Made by a program: the position numbers and the translations under genes. A stretch of 64,000 bases of DNA from Betaproteobacteria bacterium UBA5216 (GTDB taxonomy: Bacteria > Pseudomonadota > Gammaproteobacteria > Burkholderiales > SG8-41): NCBI GenBank assembly GCA_002412495.1, contig DHVE01000110.1, forward strand, positions 1 through 64,000, read 5' to 3'. Shown piece after piece: positions 1-8,072 of this stretch. Positions within the stretch are counted from its first letter, which is position 1. Every line of letters starts with the position of its first letter. The notes beneath the pieces were generated by a model. It was not told the origin of the DNA, ran no database searches, and worked only from the letters and a program-made list of their open reading frames with translations.

Positions 1-22
1 GTATGGCTAAAGGGGGCAGGTC

Positions 23-304
23 ATGATGGCCGAAGAAGAGAAACCGGAGCCCGGCTTTGTATACCTTATACGTTCCGGGAAAGCTCACAAGATCGGACGA
101 ACCAATCATGTCGAACGGAGAGAGCGTGAGCTGAAGATTCAGTTGCCGGAGAAGGCCACCCGCGTTCACATCATCAAGACCGATGACGTGCGCGGCATCG
201 AGAGCTATTGGCATCACAGATTTCGACACAAACGCCTCAACGGCGAGTTCTTTGATCTTTCGCCAGGAGACGTGGCTGTATTCAAGCGTCGCAAGTTCAT
301 GTGA
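23..304 (+). CDS. GIY-YIG (T5orf172/Mug113-type) small protein
   Basis: A 93-residue protein with a compact GIY-YIG-like fold. FVYLI at residues 12-16 stands for the GIY strand, KIGRT at 23-27 for the YIG strand, and ERR follows at 31-33 on the first helix. A glutamate sits further on, in IESYWHHRF, where the metal-binding Glu of these nucleases lies. The whole protein is one domain, as in the T5orf172/Mug113 branch, whose cellular role is mostly unknown. A purine-rich GGGGGCAGG precedes two adjacent ATGs (23 and 26). There is no recognisable partner: the next gene is convergent and catabolic, and the left side lies outside the window. The family is fairly sure; nuclease activity is unproven. 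Confidence 0.75.
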   Translation: MMAEEEKPEPGFVYLIRSGKAHKIGRTNHVERRERELKIQLPEKATRVHIIKTDDVRGIESYWHHRFRHKRLNGEFFDLSPGDVAVFKRRKFM

Positions 305-448
305 TGCGCGGTTCGTGCCAACGGCCGCATAACTGCGGATTGCCTTTGAGCGAATTACGCGCTGGATTCCAGCTTGTCACGCCGGAATGACGGTGCCGAA
401 ATTGTTGCGCGCATTATCAATCGGCGTCTCCTCTTGCCCTGACGCGGC

Positions 449-1654
449 TCAGATCACGCCATCTGCCTTGTAACCCGCCACTTCCTCCGCCGAGTGCCCC
501 AACCACTGGCCAAGCACCGTCTCATTACTCGCGCCCAACGTCACATTGGGTTCAATCGCCCGCCGTGGCGTCCCCTCGAAAATCAACGGTGAGTTGGGCA
601 GTACGATACGTCCCATGACGGGGTGGTCTATCCATTCGAGGCTGCCGCGCGCGTGCATGTTTTCGTCGTTCATCACTTCCTTCAGTGTGCGCACGGCCGC
701 GCAGGGCACGCCGGCGGCGATCATGCGTTTAGCGACATCGTGCTTCATCTGGGTTTTGCTCCAGCTTTCGAGCAGTTCATCGACCGCCGCCATGTTGGCC
801 ACGCGTGTGGCGCGCGAGACAAAGCGCGGGTCGGTTTTGAGATCGGGCCGGCCGATGACATCGAGCACCGCACGGAAGTGGTGGTCGTTCGGCGCGTTCA
901 ACACCACGAAGCCGTCCTTGGTGGCGTAGGCGTTATACGGCGAGATGCCGAGGCCCGCGTGTTTGTTGCCAGTGCGCGCGGGGGCGGATTCGCCGCGCGC
1001 GTGCAACATGCCGTAGTTGGACGCCAGCGAGGAATAGATAGCGTCCTGCATCGACACCTCGACCACGCGGCCCTTGCCGGTGCGCTCGCGTTCATACAGT
1101 GCCGTGACGACGGCCGCGTAGAGGTGCGTGCCCGCGCCGAAATCGCATACAGCCGCGCCCGCCTTCACCGGTGGCAGTTCGGCATAGCCGGTGGAATCGA
1201 CCACGCCGCACATGGCCTGCATCACCAAATCCATCGCCGGGTAGTCGCGGTAGGGTCCGGTCTTGCCGTAGCCCGAGCTGGAGCCGTAAATCAAACGCGG
1301 ATTGATTTTCTGCAACTCTGCAGCGCCCAATCCGAGGCGATCCATCACGCCGGGCGCAAAGTTTTCCACCACCACATCGGCGCGCGCCACCATCTCGCGA
1401 AACAACGTTTTTCCCTGTTCGGTCTTGAGATTTAGCGTCACCGATTGCTTGTTGGAATTCAGCATCGCAAACGGCAAATCAGCGCCGCCCATATCGCCGC
1501 GGCTGCGCAGGTTCTCGCCTTCGAGCGGTTCGACCTTGATCACATTGGCGCCCGCCATCGCCATCAGAAACGTGGCGTAGGGGCCGGCGTAGATGTGGGA
1601 GAGGTCGATGACCGTGATGCCCGATAACGGGTACGTCGGTTGCGATGCGTTCAT
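449..1654 (-). CDS. CaiB/BaiF family (family III) CoA-transferase
   Basis: About 401 residues from the ATG at 1654, the usual length for family III CoA-transferases, which move CoA between carboxylates through an enzyme-aspartyl intermediate. The N-terminus has the hallmark LSGITVIDLSHIYAGPYAT followed by GANVIKVEP. VVENFAPGVMDRLGL and IYGSSSGYGKTGPY, then the family block around MDLVMQA (likely catalytic Asp), follow in order. A TTG at 1675 behind GGAGG is an alternative start and adds seven residues. It is a distant paralogue of the CoA-transferase at 10770. The lyase and acyl-CoA dehydrogenase genes lie upstream on the same strand, so it probably activates the same dicarboxylate. The substrate cannot be read from sequence. 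Confidence 0.9.
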   Translation of the reverse strand: MNASQPTYPLSGITVIDLSHIYAGPYATFLMAMAGANVIKVEPLEGENLRSRGDMGGADLPFAMLNSNKQSVTLNLKTEQGKTLFREMVARADVVVENFAPGVMDRLGLGAAELQKINPRLIYGSSSGYGKTGPYRDYPAMDLVMQAMCGVVDSTGYAELPPVKAGAAVCDFGAGTHLYAAVVTALYERERTGKGRVVEVSMQDAIYSSLASNYGMLHARGESAPARTGNKHAGLGISPYNAYATKDGFVVLNAPNDHHFRAVLDVIGRPDLKTDPRFVSRATRVANMAAVDELLESWSKTQMKHDVAKRMIAAGVPCAAVRTLKEVMNDENMHARGSLEWIDHPVMGRIVLPNSPLIFEGTPRRAIEPNVTLGASNETVLGQWLGHSAEEVAGYKADGVI

Positions 1655-1762
1655 TGGGGATGATTCTGTGGTCAAGCTGCCTCCGGGACTCTTAATTGCA
1701 ATTTGTGAGCTGTTCATTCACTCGCCTTCAGGACATTCGTATCTACACCTCTCAAAGAAACT

Positions 1763-1859
1763 CCTTCCCCCTTGAGGGGGGAAGGTGGGGATGGGGATGA
1801 AGATTTCGCGTCGCCACCATTCCCCCCATCCCAGCCTTCCCCCGCAAGGGGGGGGGAAG
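1763..1859. repeat. Inverted pair of C-rich/G-rich palindromic repeats
   Basis: Two near-identical ~35-bp copies lie head to head: 1763-1796 (CCTTCCCCCTTGAGGGGGGA followed by AGGTGGGGATGGGG) and 1824-1859 in reverse orientation with a few changes. Each copy can itself fold into a CCCCC/GGGGG hairpin, and the pair can fold into a long cruciform. It fills the 311-base space between the lyase gene (ends 1966) and the CoA-transferase start (1654). No ORF is supported there. Similar elements are common intergenic repeats in proteobacteria. A transcript-stabilising or attenuating role is possible but unproven. Confidence 0.75.
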
Positions 1860-1965
1860 AAGCCGTTACGTGAAGATGTAAGTTACGTATGCATTGAAGG
1901 AGAAGGCGTTTCCGATGCATGACTGTGTGGTTTTTAACGCATGGCAATTTATCGTATCTGATGGT

Positions 1966-2826
1966 CTATGTTGACGCGCGCGCCAGCACCCGCTGCGCGG
2001 TGCGATAGTGTGGCCGATCGAGCATCTTGCCGTCCACTGAAACCACGCCGGCACCGGGCAAGGCGTCAAACGCCGCGATCACGCGCCGCGCCGCTTCGAC
2101 ATCGGCTGCCGACGGTGTAAATGCCTCGTTAATCACCGCAATCTGGTCGGGATGAATCGCCGCTTTCGCCGAGAAACCGCTGCGCAGCGCCTCGATGGAT
2201 TCCTTGCGCAGGCCCGCGGCATCGCGAAAGTTGGTGTACACCGCATCCACCGCGACCGCCGAGGATGCCGCCGACGCGAACAAACACAGCGAACGCGCCA
2301 GCAAATAGGGCGCGGCATAACGCCCATCATCGTCGCGGTTGCTGATGGCGCCCAGATCCGCCGCGAGGTCTTCGCCGCCCCACAACATACCGTAGAGGCG
2401 CGGTATCGGCGGGGTGTCGTAACTGCCCAAGCCGAACATTGAACCACCGGTTTCCGTGACGATCGGCAGGATGCGAATCTCCCCCGCCGGCACGCCGTCG
2501 CGCGCTTCGAGCGCCGCTAGATAATGCGACACGAGCCTCACGTCGTCGCCATTGCGGCACTTCGGCAGCATGACACCGAACGGGCGCGCCTTGACCACGG
2601 CCGCAAGATCAAGCAGCGTCGCGCCGGTATCCAGCGCGTTGATGCGCACAAAGAGCTTCATGCGCGCGCCAGCGGCCAGCGTGGCGGCGCACAACTCGCG
2701 CGCGGCGGCCTTGCGCGCCGGCGCCACCGCGTCTTCGAGATCCAGAATCAGCGCGTCCGCGGCGCTTGCCAAACCCTTGGCGATTTTGCGTTCGTCGTCG
2801 CCCGGAACAAAAAGAAATGAGCGCAT
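1966..2826 (-). CDS. HpcH/HpaI aldolase / citrate-lyase beta (CitE-like) lyase
   Basis: A 286-residue TIM-barrel protein of the CitE family, which cleaves or forms C-C bonds in CoA thioesters such as citramalyl-CoA or malyl-CoA with Mg2+. RSFLFVPGDDERKIAKGL opens the protein. Next come ADALILDLEDAVAP (metal-binding Glu), LFVRINALDTG (conserved Arg), GVMLPKC, ILPIVTETGGSMFGL (second acidic ligand), LWGGEDLAADLG and AIHPDQI near the C-terminus. All are diagnostic of stand-alone CitE-like lyases. It sits between an acyl-CoA dehydrogenase and a CoA-transferase on the same strand. In itaconate-type pathways this position is the citramalyl-CoA lyase, which yields pyruvate and acetyl-CoA; that assignment is inference. 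Confidence 0.88.
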   Translation of the reverse strand: MRSFLFVPGDDERKIAKGLASAADALILDLEDAVAPARKAAARELCAATLAAGARMKLFVRINALDTGATLLDLAAVVKARPFGVMLPKCRNGDDVRLVSHYLAALEARDGVPAGEIRILPIVTETGGSMFGLGSYDTPPIPRLYGMLWGGEDLAADLGAISNRDDDGRYAAPYLLARSLCLFASAASSAVAVDAVYTNFRDAAGLRKESIEALRSGFSAKAAIHPDQIAVINEAFTPSAADVEAARRVIAAFDALPGAGVVSVDGKMLDRPHYRTAQRVLARAST

Positions 2827-2897
2827 GGTTTTACCGTGGCCTCAAATAATAAAGCATCACAACTACTTGTTTTTATTTATTTTTTCTGGTCGGCTGG

Positions 2898-4064
2898 CTA
2901 GAAATTATTCATGCCCAGAAACCCGTCGTTCGGAAAATCCTTCATGATTTTTTTGCCGATGAGATCTTTCAGCGTTTCCGTGGTGCCGCCGCCCAACGTG
3001 CCGTAGCGCGCGCCGCGATAAAAACGCGACACCGGGAATTCGTCGGTGAAGCCGTACCCGCCGTGGATTTGAATCGCATCGCTGGTGACGCGCAGCGACA
3101 TCTCGTTCACGGTGATTTTCGCGACCGCGGCCAGATACGGATTCGGAAACGGGTTGGCGCTGGCCGCCGCGCGATACAGCACCGACCGGCTCGCCTCGAT
3201 TTCGCGGTACATTTCCGCGAGCTTGTGGCGGATCGCCTGAAACTCGCCGATGGGTTGGCCAAACGCGCTGCGGTCGCGCGCGTACTTCACGGCTTCCTCG
3301 AACGCGCCTTCCGCCAGGCCCAGCGAGACGCTGGGATTCAGGCAACGCTGCGTGTTGAAGGCGTTAATGAGTTTGTGAAATCCGCCTTCCTTGAGTATCA
3401 GATTCTCCAGTGGCAGTTCGCAATTGTCGAAGCGGATTTCGGCGAGATTTTCGCCGCCCATGGTGTGATACCGCGCGGTGCATTCAAAACCCGGCGTGCC
3501 CTTTTCGATCAGTACGCAACCGATGCCGCCGCGCCCCGGCAGCTTGTTCACGCGGGTGAACACGACAAAAAACTGGGCGTCATCAACGCGGCTGATCAGC
3601 GTTTTCACGCCGTTCAAAATCACCCGGTCGCCCTTGATATCCGTGTTGGTGCGGTAATTTCCGACGTCGGTGCCGGCATGCGGCTCGGTCATGCACACCG
3701 CCAGCATGTACTCGCCGCTGCACACCTTCGGCAGTATGCGCCGCTTCATGCTTTCGGGCGCGTAGGTGGAGATGATCCGCACCTGCACGCCGACCTCGCC
3801 CATGAGATCCATCGCCGTGACGTAGCAGCCTTTGGAAATCTCTTCGATCACCAGCGCCGTGTCCAGCACCGGCAGGCCGAGCCCGCCGTACTCCTCAGGG
3901 ATGGCCATGCCGAGCACGCCAATCTTGGCCAACTCGTGCATGTTGTCCCACGGGTAAGTGCCGTCCATGTATTTCAGGGCATTGGGTTTAAAAACCTCCT
4001 GCGTCAACTCGCGCACGGTGTTGACCATGCTGCGTTGCTCTTGCGTCAGTTCAAAATTCACCAT
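2898..4064 (-). CDS. Acyl-CoA dehydrogenase (ACAD family)
   Basis: A 388-residue FAD-dependent dehydrogenase that would oxidise an acyl-CoA to the 2-enoyl-CoA and pass electrons to ETF. IPEEYGGLGLPVLDTALV is in the N-terminal helical domain, CMTEPHAGTDVGN in the FAD/substrate beta-domain, and DRSAFGQPIGEFQAIRHKLA plus QIHGGYGFTDEFPVSRFYRG in the C-terminal domain. The block that usually reads YEGT(N/S)E reads LGGGTTET here, so the canonical catalytic Glu position is Gly, as in isovaleryl-/long-chain-type ACADs whose base lies on another helix. TGGAGA precedes the ATG. Genes for lyase and CoA-transferase follow at 2826 and 1654. The substrate is unknown; a branched or C5 acyl-CoA is plausible. 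Confidence 0.9.
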   Translation of the reverse strand: MVNFELTQEQRSMVNTVRELTQEVFKPNALKYMDGTYPWDNMHELAKIGVLGMAIPEEYGGLGLPVLDTALVIEEISKGCYVTAMDLMGEVGVQVRIISTYAPESMKRRILPKVCSGEYMLAVCMTEPHAGTDVGNYRTNTDIKGDRVILNGVKTLISRVDDAQFFVVFTRVNKLPGRGGIGCVLIEKGTPGFECTARYHTMGGENLAEIRFDNCELPLENLILKEGGFHKLINAFNTQRCLNPSVSLGLAEGAFEEAVKYARDRSAFGQPIGEFQAIRHKLAEMYREIEASRSVLYRAAASANPFPNPYLAAVAKITVNEMSLRVTSDAIQIHGGYGFTDEFPVSRFYRGARYGTLGGGTTETLKDLIGKKIMKDFPNDGFLGMNNF

Positions 4065-4113
4065 GATAAATCTCCAGTTGTATTGGGTGCTGTGGCGGAA
4101 TACGGCGGCGGAA

Positions 4114-4875
4114 TTACGCGATCAAGCGCCCGGGCCGCTCGAAAACGCTGGTGGGGTGTTTCAACAGATGCTGGTAGCGCTGGCGCACCAAGTTTTCGAG
4201 TGCGCCGACATGTGTTTCCATTTCGGCGGCGGCAGCGGCGCCGTCGCGGCAACGGCAGGCATCGAGTATGCGCTGATGCGCTTTTACCACGTGTGTCTGA
4301 TTGCCGACGGAGTAACGTATGCCGTGATGCTCGCCCGCCGCGAGCACGCTGATGGTGTTCCAGAAGACTTCCAGCACCTTGTTGCCGCCCGCGCGCGCGA
4401 TGATGCTGTGAAACACGCGGTTCTCTTCAAGAAACGTATCCTGATCACGCTGCGCATCGAGCGCCTTCATGCGCGCAATCGACGCTGCCAGTTCCGCGAA
4501 GTGCGCTTCGGTGCCGCTGATGGCGGCCGCTTGGGCCAGCGCGGGTTCGATCACCTCGCGCGCCTGGAGCACCGTCGAGAACGGCACCTCATGCAGACGC
4601 AGAAACACCGACAGCCCGTGCGCCAGCAAATCGATGCTGGGTTCGCGCACGATAATGCCGCCGCCGGGGCCGGGGCGGCGCTCGAGCACGCCTTGTGATT
4701 CCAGCAGCTTCAGGCTCTCGCGTAATGTGGGCCGGCTCACGTTGAACTGCGGCAGCAACTCGGCCTCCGTGGCAAAGCTGCTGCCCGGCTTGAGCTTGGC
4801 GGCGATGATGCGCTCAAGCAATTGCTGAGCGACATGCTCGGCCTTGCTGCGGTGGGTGTTCACTGCTTTATTCAC
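4114..4875 (-). CDS. GntR family (FadR/FCD-type) transcriptional regulator
   Basis: A 253-residue regulator. The N-terminal ~75 residues form a GntR winged helix (VAQQLLERIIAAKLKPGS, FNVSRPTLRESLKLLESQGV), and the rest is an all-helical FCD effector domain with the metal-ligand style residues DTFLEENRVFHSII and HQRILDACRCRD. The GTG start at 4873-4875 overlaps the TGA of the enoyl-CoA hydratase gene upstream (GTGA), which suggests translational coupling. FCD regulators usually repress adjacent catabolic genes and are released by an organic acid or acyl-CoA. The best operator candidate in this island is the palindrome at 6947-6972; that pairing is inferred. Confidence 0.9.
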   Translation of the reverse strand: MNKAVNTHRSKAEHVAQQLLERIIAAKLKPGSSFATEAELLPQFNVSRPTLRESLKLLESQGVLERRPGPGGGIIVREPSIDLLAHGLSVFLRLHEVPFSTVLQAREVIEPALAQAAAISGTEAHFAELAASIARMKALDAQRDQDTFLEENRVFHSIIARAGGNKVLEVFWNTISVLAAGEHHGIRYSVGNQTHVVKAHQRILDACRCRDGAAAAAEMETHVGALENLVRQRYQHLLKHPTSVFERPGRLIA

Positions 4876-5669
4876 CGGGACTTACCTGCACTTGCGCCAA
4901 AGCGCGGCGGCCGTTTTTCCGCGAACGCGGCGAGGCCTTCCGCGTAATCAGCCGAAGTCAGAATCTCGCGCAACGCGCTGGCTTCCAGCGCCAATCCGTC
5001 CGAAAGCGTGGTTGCCAGACCGCCGTAAATCAGCCGCTTGGCCGTGCGCGCGCCCGACGGCGAACGCGAAGCCAGCACCGTGGCGATGCGCGTTACATGC
5101 GCGTCGAGCTGGTCGGCGGCGACGGCGTCGTTGATCAGGCCGATTGCCTCGGCGCGTTTGCCGGTAATCGGTTCGCCCGTGAGGATGAGTTCCAGCGCGC
5201 GCATCGCGCCAATCGCGCGCGGCATGCGCTGCGTGCCGCCCGCACCGGGGATCGCGCCGATGCGCGCTTCGGTCAAGCCGATTTGCGCGTCTTCGGCGGC
5301 GTAGCGCAAGTCACATGCCAGCGCGATTTCGCAACCGCCGCCGAGAGCCAGGCCATTGATCGCGCAAAGCGTCGGCATGGGCGCCGCGCCCAGCGCGTCC
5401 ACCGCCGCGTTGATCGCGCGGTTATGTTTGACGCGCGCCGCTTCATCCATGGTGCGGCGCTCTTTCAGATCCGCGCCCGCGCAGAACGCGCGCCCGGTGC
5501 CGCGTATCACGATCACGCGGGCATCACCAGCGGCCGCCTCGGTAATCGCGGCGAGCAGCGCGTTGGTCATGTCCACGCCGAGTGCATTAAGACGGTCGGG
5601 GCGGTTCAGACGTATATCGACAATGCCCGCCGCACTTTTTTCCACTTGAATGCCGGAATCGGTTTGCAT
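4872..5669 (-). CDS. Enoyl-CoA hydratase/isomerase (crotonase) with both catalytic Glu
   Basis: About 265 residues from the ATG at 5669 (MQTDSGIQVEKS); the open frame continues upstream but without a crotonase-like sequence. Crotonase landmarks: VDIRLNRPDRLNALG, VIRGTGRAFCAGADLKE (oxyanion hole), NGLALGGGCEIALACD and IGLTEARIGAIPGAGGTQR. Both acid/base glutamates of true hydratases are present (GGGCE and LTEARIG), unlike the two other crotonases in this window. It would hydrate a 2-enoyl-CoA to a 3-hydroxyacyl-CoA. It lies 10 nt downstream of the acetyl-CoA hydrolase-family gene and overlaps the regulator by 4 nt, so the three form one transcription unit. Confidence 0.9.
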   Translation of the reverse strand: MQTDSGIQVEKSAAGIVDIRLNRPDRLNALGVDMTNALLAAITEAAAGDARVIVIRGTGRAFCAGADLKERRTMDEAARVKHNRAINAAVDALGAAPMPTLCAINGLALGGGCEIALACDLRYAAEDAQIGLTEARIGAIPGAGGTQRMPRAIGAMRALELILTGEPITGKRAEAIGLINDAVAADQLDAHVTRIATVLASRSPSGARTAKRLIYGGLATTLSDGLALEASALREILTSADYAEGLAAFAEKRPPRFGASAGKSR

Positions 5670-5679
5670 GGTTGAATCC

Positions 5680-6915
5680 CTATTTGAGTTGTAACCGATC
5701 ACGAAAATCAGGATGCGCAATGGCGCGCAGACGTTCGGCGCGTTCGCTGAATGAGCGCCCGCGCAGATCGGCAACGCCGTATTCGGTGACCACGATATCG
5801 ATATCCGCGCGCGTGGTGGTCACGGGCCGGCCTTCGAGCGATACCACGATGCGCGAGTGCTTGAGATCGGGCGTGGTGGACGGCAGCGCCATGATCGAGC
5901 GCCCGCCGGTGGAGGCCACCGCGCCGCGCACAAAATCCGCCTGCCCGCCGACCGCGCCGAGATAACGCCCCGCCGCGATTTCGGAATTCACGTTCCCCGT
6001 CAGGTCCACCTCGACGCCGGAGTTGACCGAATACAGACTCGGCACGCGCGACAGCACCTGCTGGTTGTGCGTGTGCTCGGACGCGCGCATTTCAATCAGG
6101 TCGTTGCCGTCGGCGAAATTCATCAAACGCCGCGTGCCGAATAAACCGCCGGTGACCATGCGACGGGCTTGCGTCACCACGCCTTTTTCCACCAAGTCAA
6201 CAATGATGTCGGACACGACTCCACTGTGCACACCCAGATTCTTGTGGTGTTCCAGCGCACGACAAACCGCGACCGGCAACCCACCGACACCCAGCTGAAT
6301 GGTCGCGCCATCGGGAATCAGCCCCGCGACGTGCGCCGCAACACGCATGTCGGTGTCCGTCGGATCGGGGTCGGCGATCAGCACTTCGTCGGCGTCGCAT
6401 TCCGTCAGCACGTCAATGTCGTCCGCCGCAACCAGCGCATCGTGCGCGGTAACGGGCAAACGCTCATCCACCTCGGCGATCACGCAACGTGCCGCCTGCA
6501 CCATCGCGGGCAGAAAATCCACCATTACGCCCGCGCTGAAAAACCCCGGTTTCGGATGCGGCCGCACGCGCAGCAGCAGCACGTCCACGCGTATCGCGCC
6601 CGAACGCACCAGAGACGGCACGGCAGACACGTGCGCCGGGACGATATTGAGCAGATTGGCAGCCGTGAGCGTGCGCGCGGTGCCCGCGCCGTTAAGGCCG
6701 CGAAAGCGAAACCGGTCGGCGTGCTCGGGCTTTAACGTTTTGCTCGACAACATGCCCACAAACAATTCCAGTGGCGGCAGCGCATGACGTTGCGCGACAA
6801 GCCGCTGGGTAAGGCCCAGCGGCTCGCCCGTGCCCTGCAACCAGGTCACTACGTCACCCGCGCATAGGTAGGGTGAAAAATCGAATACGCTGCTAAGGCC
6901 GGATCGGAGAGACAT
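5680..6915 (-). CDS. Acetyl-CoA hydrolase/4-hydroxybutyrate CoA-transferase family protein
   Basis: A 411-residue member of the class I-like acetyl-CoA hydrolase/transferase family. The N-terminal domain carries LNGAGTARTLTAANLLNIVP. The C-terminal domain has IPDGATIQLGVGGLPVAVCR, LGVHSGVVSDIIVDLVEKG, then VNSGVEVDLTGNVNSE, where the Glu of VEVDL is the expected nucleophile that carries CoA. GGRSIMALPST and DIVVTEYGVADLRGRS close the family signature. Homologues act as 4-hydroxybutyrate or itaconate CoA-transferases. It starts an operon with the enoyl-CoA hydratase and GntR genes and is transcribed divergently from the Bug operon. The predicted promoter lies so close to the ATG (6915) that the leader would be very short. 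Confidence 0.88.
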   Translation of the reverse strand: MSLRSGLSSVFDFSPYLCAGDVVTWLQGTGEPLGLTQRLVAQRHALPPLELFVGMLSSKTLKPEHADRFRFRGLNGAGTARTLTAANLLNIVPAHVSAVPSLVRSGAIRVDVLLLRVRPHPKPGFFSAGVMVDFLPAMVQAARCVIAEVDERLPVTAHDALVAADDIDVLTECDADEVLIADPDPTDTDMRVAAHVAGLIPDGATIQLGVGGLPVAVCRALEHHKNLGVHSGVVSDIIVDLVEKGVVTQARRMVTGGLFGTRRLMNFADGNDLIEMRASEHTHNQQVLSRVPSLYSVNSGVEVDLTGNVNSEIAAGRYLGAVGGQADFVRGAVASTGGRSIMALPSTTPDLKHSRIVVSLEGRPVTTTRADIDIVVTEYGVADLRGRSFSERAERLRAIAHPDFRDRLQLK

Positions 6916-6922
6916 GCCGCCG

Positions 6923-6952
6923 ATGCTATCGCCGCCGGCTTGAATCTGTCAA
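6923..6952 (-). promoter_or_regulatory. Predicted sigma-70 promoter, leftward
   Basis: Reading leftward, TTGACA (6952-6947) is a perfect -35 box, followed after 18 bp by TAGCAT (6928-6923). The -35 is one arm of the palindrome at 6947-6972. Transcription would start near 6917, almost at the ATG of the CoA-transferase-family gene (6915), so the mRNA may be nearly leaderless or this -10 may be wrong. Inferred by consensus match only. Confidence 0.4.
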
Positions 6953-6972
6953 ATCATCTAGATCATTTGACA
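6947..6972. promoter_or_regulatory. 26-bp palindromic operator candidate in divergent promoter region
   Basis: TGTCAAATCATCT / AGATCATTTGACA: the two 13-nt halves are exact reverse complements except at one position. It sits in the 114-bp space between divergent genes and overlaps a consensus TTGACA -35 box on each strand, a layout expected of a repressor site controlling both directions. The GntR/FCD regulator at 4114-4875, in the leftward operon, is the obvious candidate ligand. I found no second copy by eye elsewhere in the island. Confidence 0.6.
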
Positions 6973-6996
6973 GCCCATTGACGCACGGTCTACACT
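6967..6996 (+). promoter_or_regulatory. Predicted sigma-70 promoter, rightward
   Basis: TTGACA (6967-6972) and TACACT (6991-6996) with 18-bp spacing, 34 bp ahead of the Bug gene ATG (7030), whose ribosome site is CCCGGAGG. The -35 box is the right arm of the palindrome at 6947-6972, so occupation of the palindrome should block initiation. Consensus match only. Confidence 0.5.
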
Positions 6997-7029
6997 GAAA
7001 TCAAGATAAAAATATCCCGGAGGAAACCC

Positions 7030-8046
7030 ATGAACGCGCAATATCAACGGCCCTGCCGGCACCCGCAGCCGCAAAACCCGTTACTCGTCCGCGCGCTGGC
7101 ACTATGCCTGGCCGCCGCAGGTTCGACGGTAGCGCAAGCACAGGACGCCAGCCGCTTTCCCACCAAAGCGATACGGCTGATCGTGCCGTTTCCGCCGAGC
7201 GGCAGCAACGACATCCTCGGGCGCTTCATTGCGCAAAAAATGACCGAGCGGCTGCCGCAACAGATGGTGGTGGACAACCGGCCCGGCGCGGACGGGATCA
7301 TCGGCACCGAGGTGGCCGCGCGCGCGCCGGCGGACGGCCACACGCTGCTGGTCGTGTCCACTACGTACACCATGAACCCGGCGATACACAAACTGCCGTA
7401 CGACCCGGTCAAGTCGCTGATTCCCATCGCACAGATCGCGTCGGGTGCAAACGTGATCGCCACACATCCCACGTTTCCGGCGAAAACCGCGAAAGACCTG
7501 ATCGCGCTGGCGAAAGCGAAACCGGGAAATATCCGCTACGCGACCTCGGGCATCGGCGGGTTCAATCATTTTGGCGGCGAGCTTTTTAATTCGATGGCCG
7601 GGGTCAAACTCGGGCACATCCCTTATAAGGGCGGTGGGCCATCGATGATCGACGTGATGTCGGGTCAGGTCGAGGTGCTCCTCGGCACGCTGATACAAAC
7701 GCTGCCGCACTTGCGCACAGGCAAGTTAAAGGCCATTGGCATCGGCTCGCTCAAGCGCGTCTCGGTAGTACCGGACGTCCCCACGATTTCCGAAAGCGGC
7801 CTGCCGGGCTACGAATGCACGGTGTGGTGGGGCTTTCTCGGCCCTGCGGGAATTCCCGGTCCCATCGTCACGCGGCTCAATACCGAAATCAATGCCATCC
7901 TCGGCGAGCCGGAGATGGCCAAGCGCTTGCAGACCGAGGCAGCCGATCCCGTGATCGGCCCGCCAGAGGCGTTCGGCAAACTCATTGCCAGCGAAATGAT
8001 CAAGTGGGCGCGAATTGCGAAGCAGGCGAACATACGCGCTGAATAA
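7030..8046 (+). CDS. Bug/TctC-family tripartite tricarboxylate transporter binding protein (copy 1)
   Basis: A 338-residue exported solute-binding protein. An N-terminal signal segment (hydrophobic ALALCLAAAGSTVAQA, cleavage near residue 37) is followed by the Bug signature KAIRLIVPFPPSGSNDILGR, VVDNRPGADGIIG, PADGHTLLVVSTTYTMNP, HIPYKGGGPSMIDVMSGQ and PTISESGLPGYE. Such proteins capture carboxylates in the periplasm with a Venus-flytrap fold and serve a TctAB membrane pair, or act as sensors when orphan. No tctA/tctB is present in this window. It heads the rightward operon, just downstream of the palindrome-controlled promoter, so its ligand is probably the substrate of the island. Confidence 0.92.
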   Translation: MNAQYQRPCRHPQPQNPLLVRALALCLAAAGSTVAQAQDASRFPTKAIRLIVPFPPSGSNDILGRFIAQKMTERLPQQMVVDNRPGADGIIGTEVAARAPADGHTLLVVSTTYTMNPAIHKLPYDPVKSLIPIAQIASGANVIATHPTFPAKTAKDLIALAKAKPGNIRYATSGIGGFNHFGGELFNSMAGVKLGHIPYKGGGPSMIDVMSGQVEVLLGTLIQTLPHLRTGKLKAIGIGSLKRVSVVPDVPTISESGLPGYECTVWWGFLGPAGIPGPIVTRLNTEINAILGEPEMAKRLQTEAADPVIGPPEAFGKLIASEMIKWARIAKQANIRAE

Positions 8047-8072
8047 CGCTCCCCGAAAGTACCGACAACATC

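Noticed and set aside
1763..1859. Insertion sequence or transposase remnant
   Set aside because: No transposase ORF, no target duplication seen; better explained as paired palindromic repeats.
3063..4352. A 429-codon plus-strand open frame
   Set aside because: Antisense to the acyl-CoA dehydrogenase and part of the GntR gene; His/Arg-rich product typical of a GC shadow.
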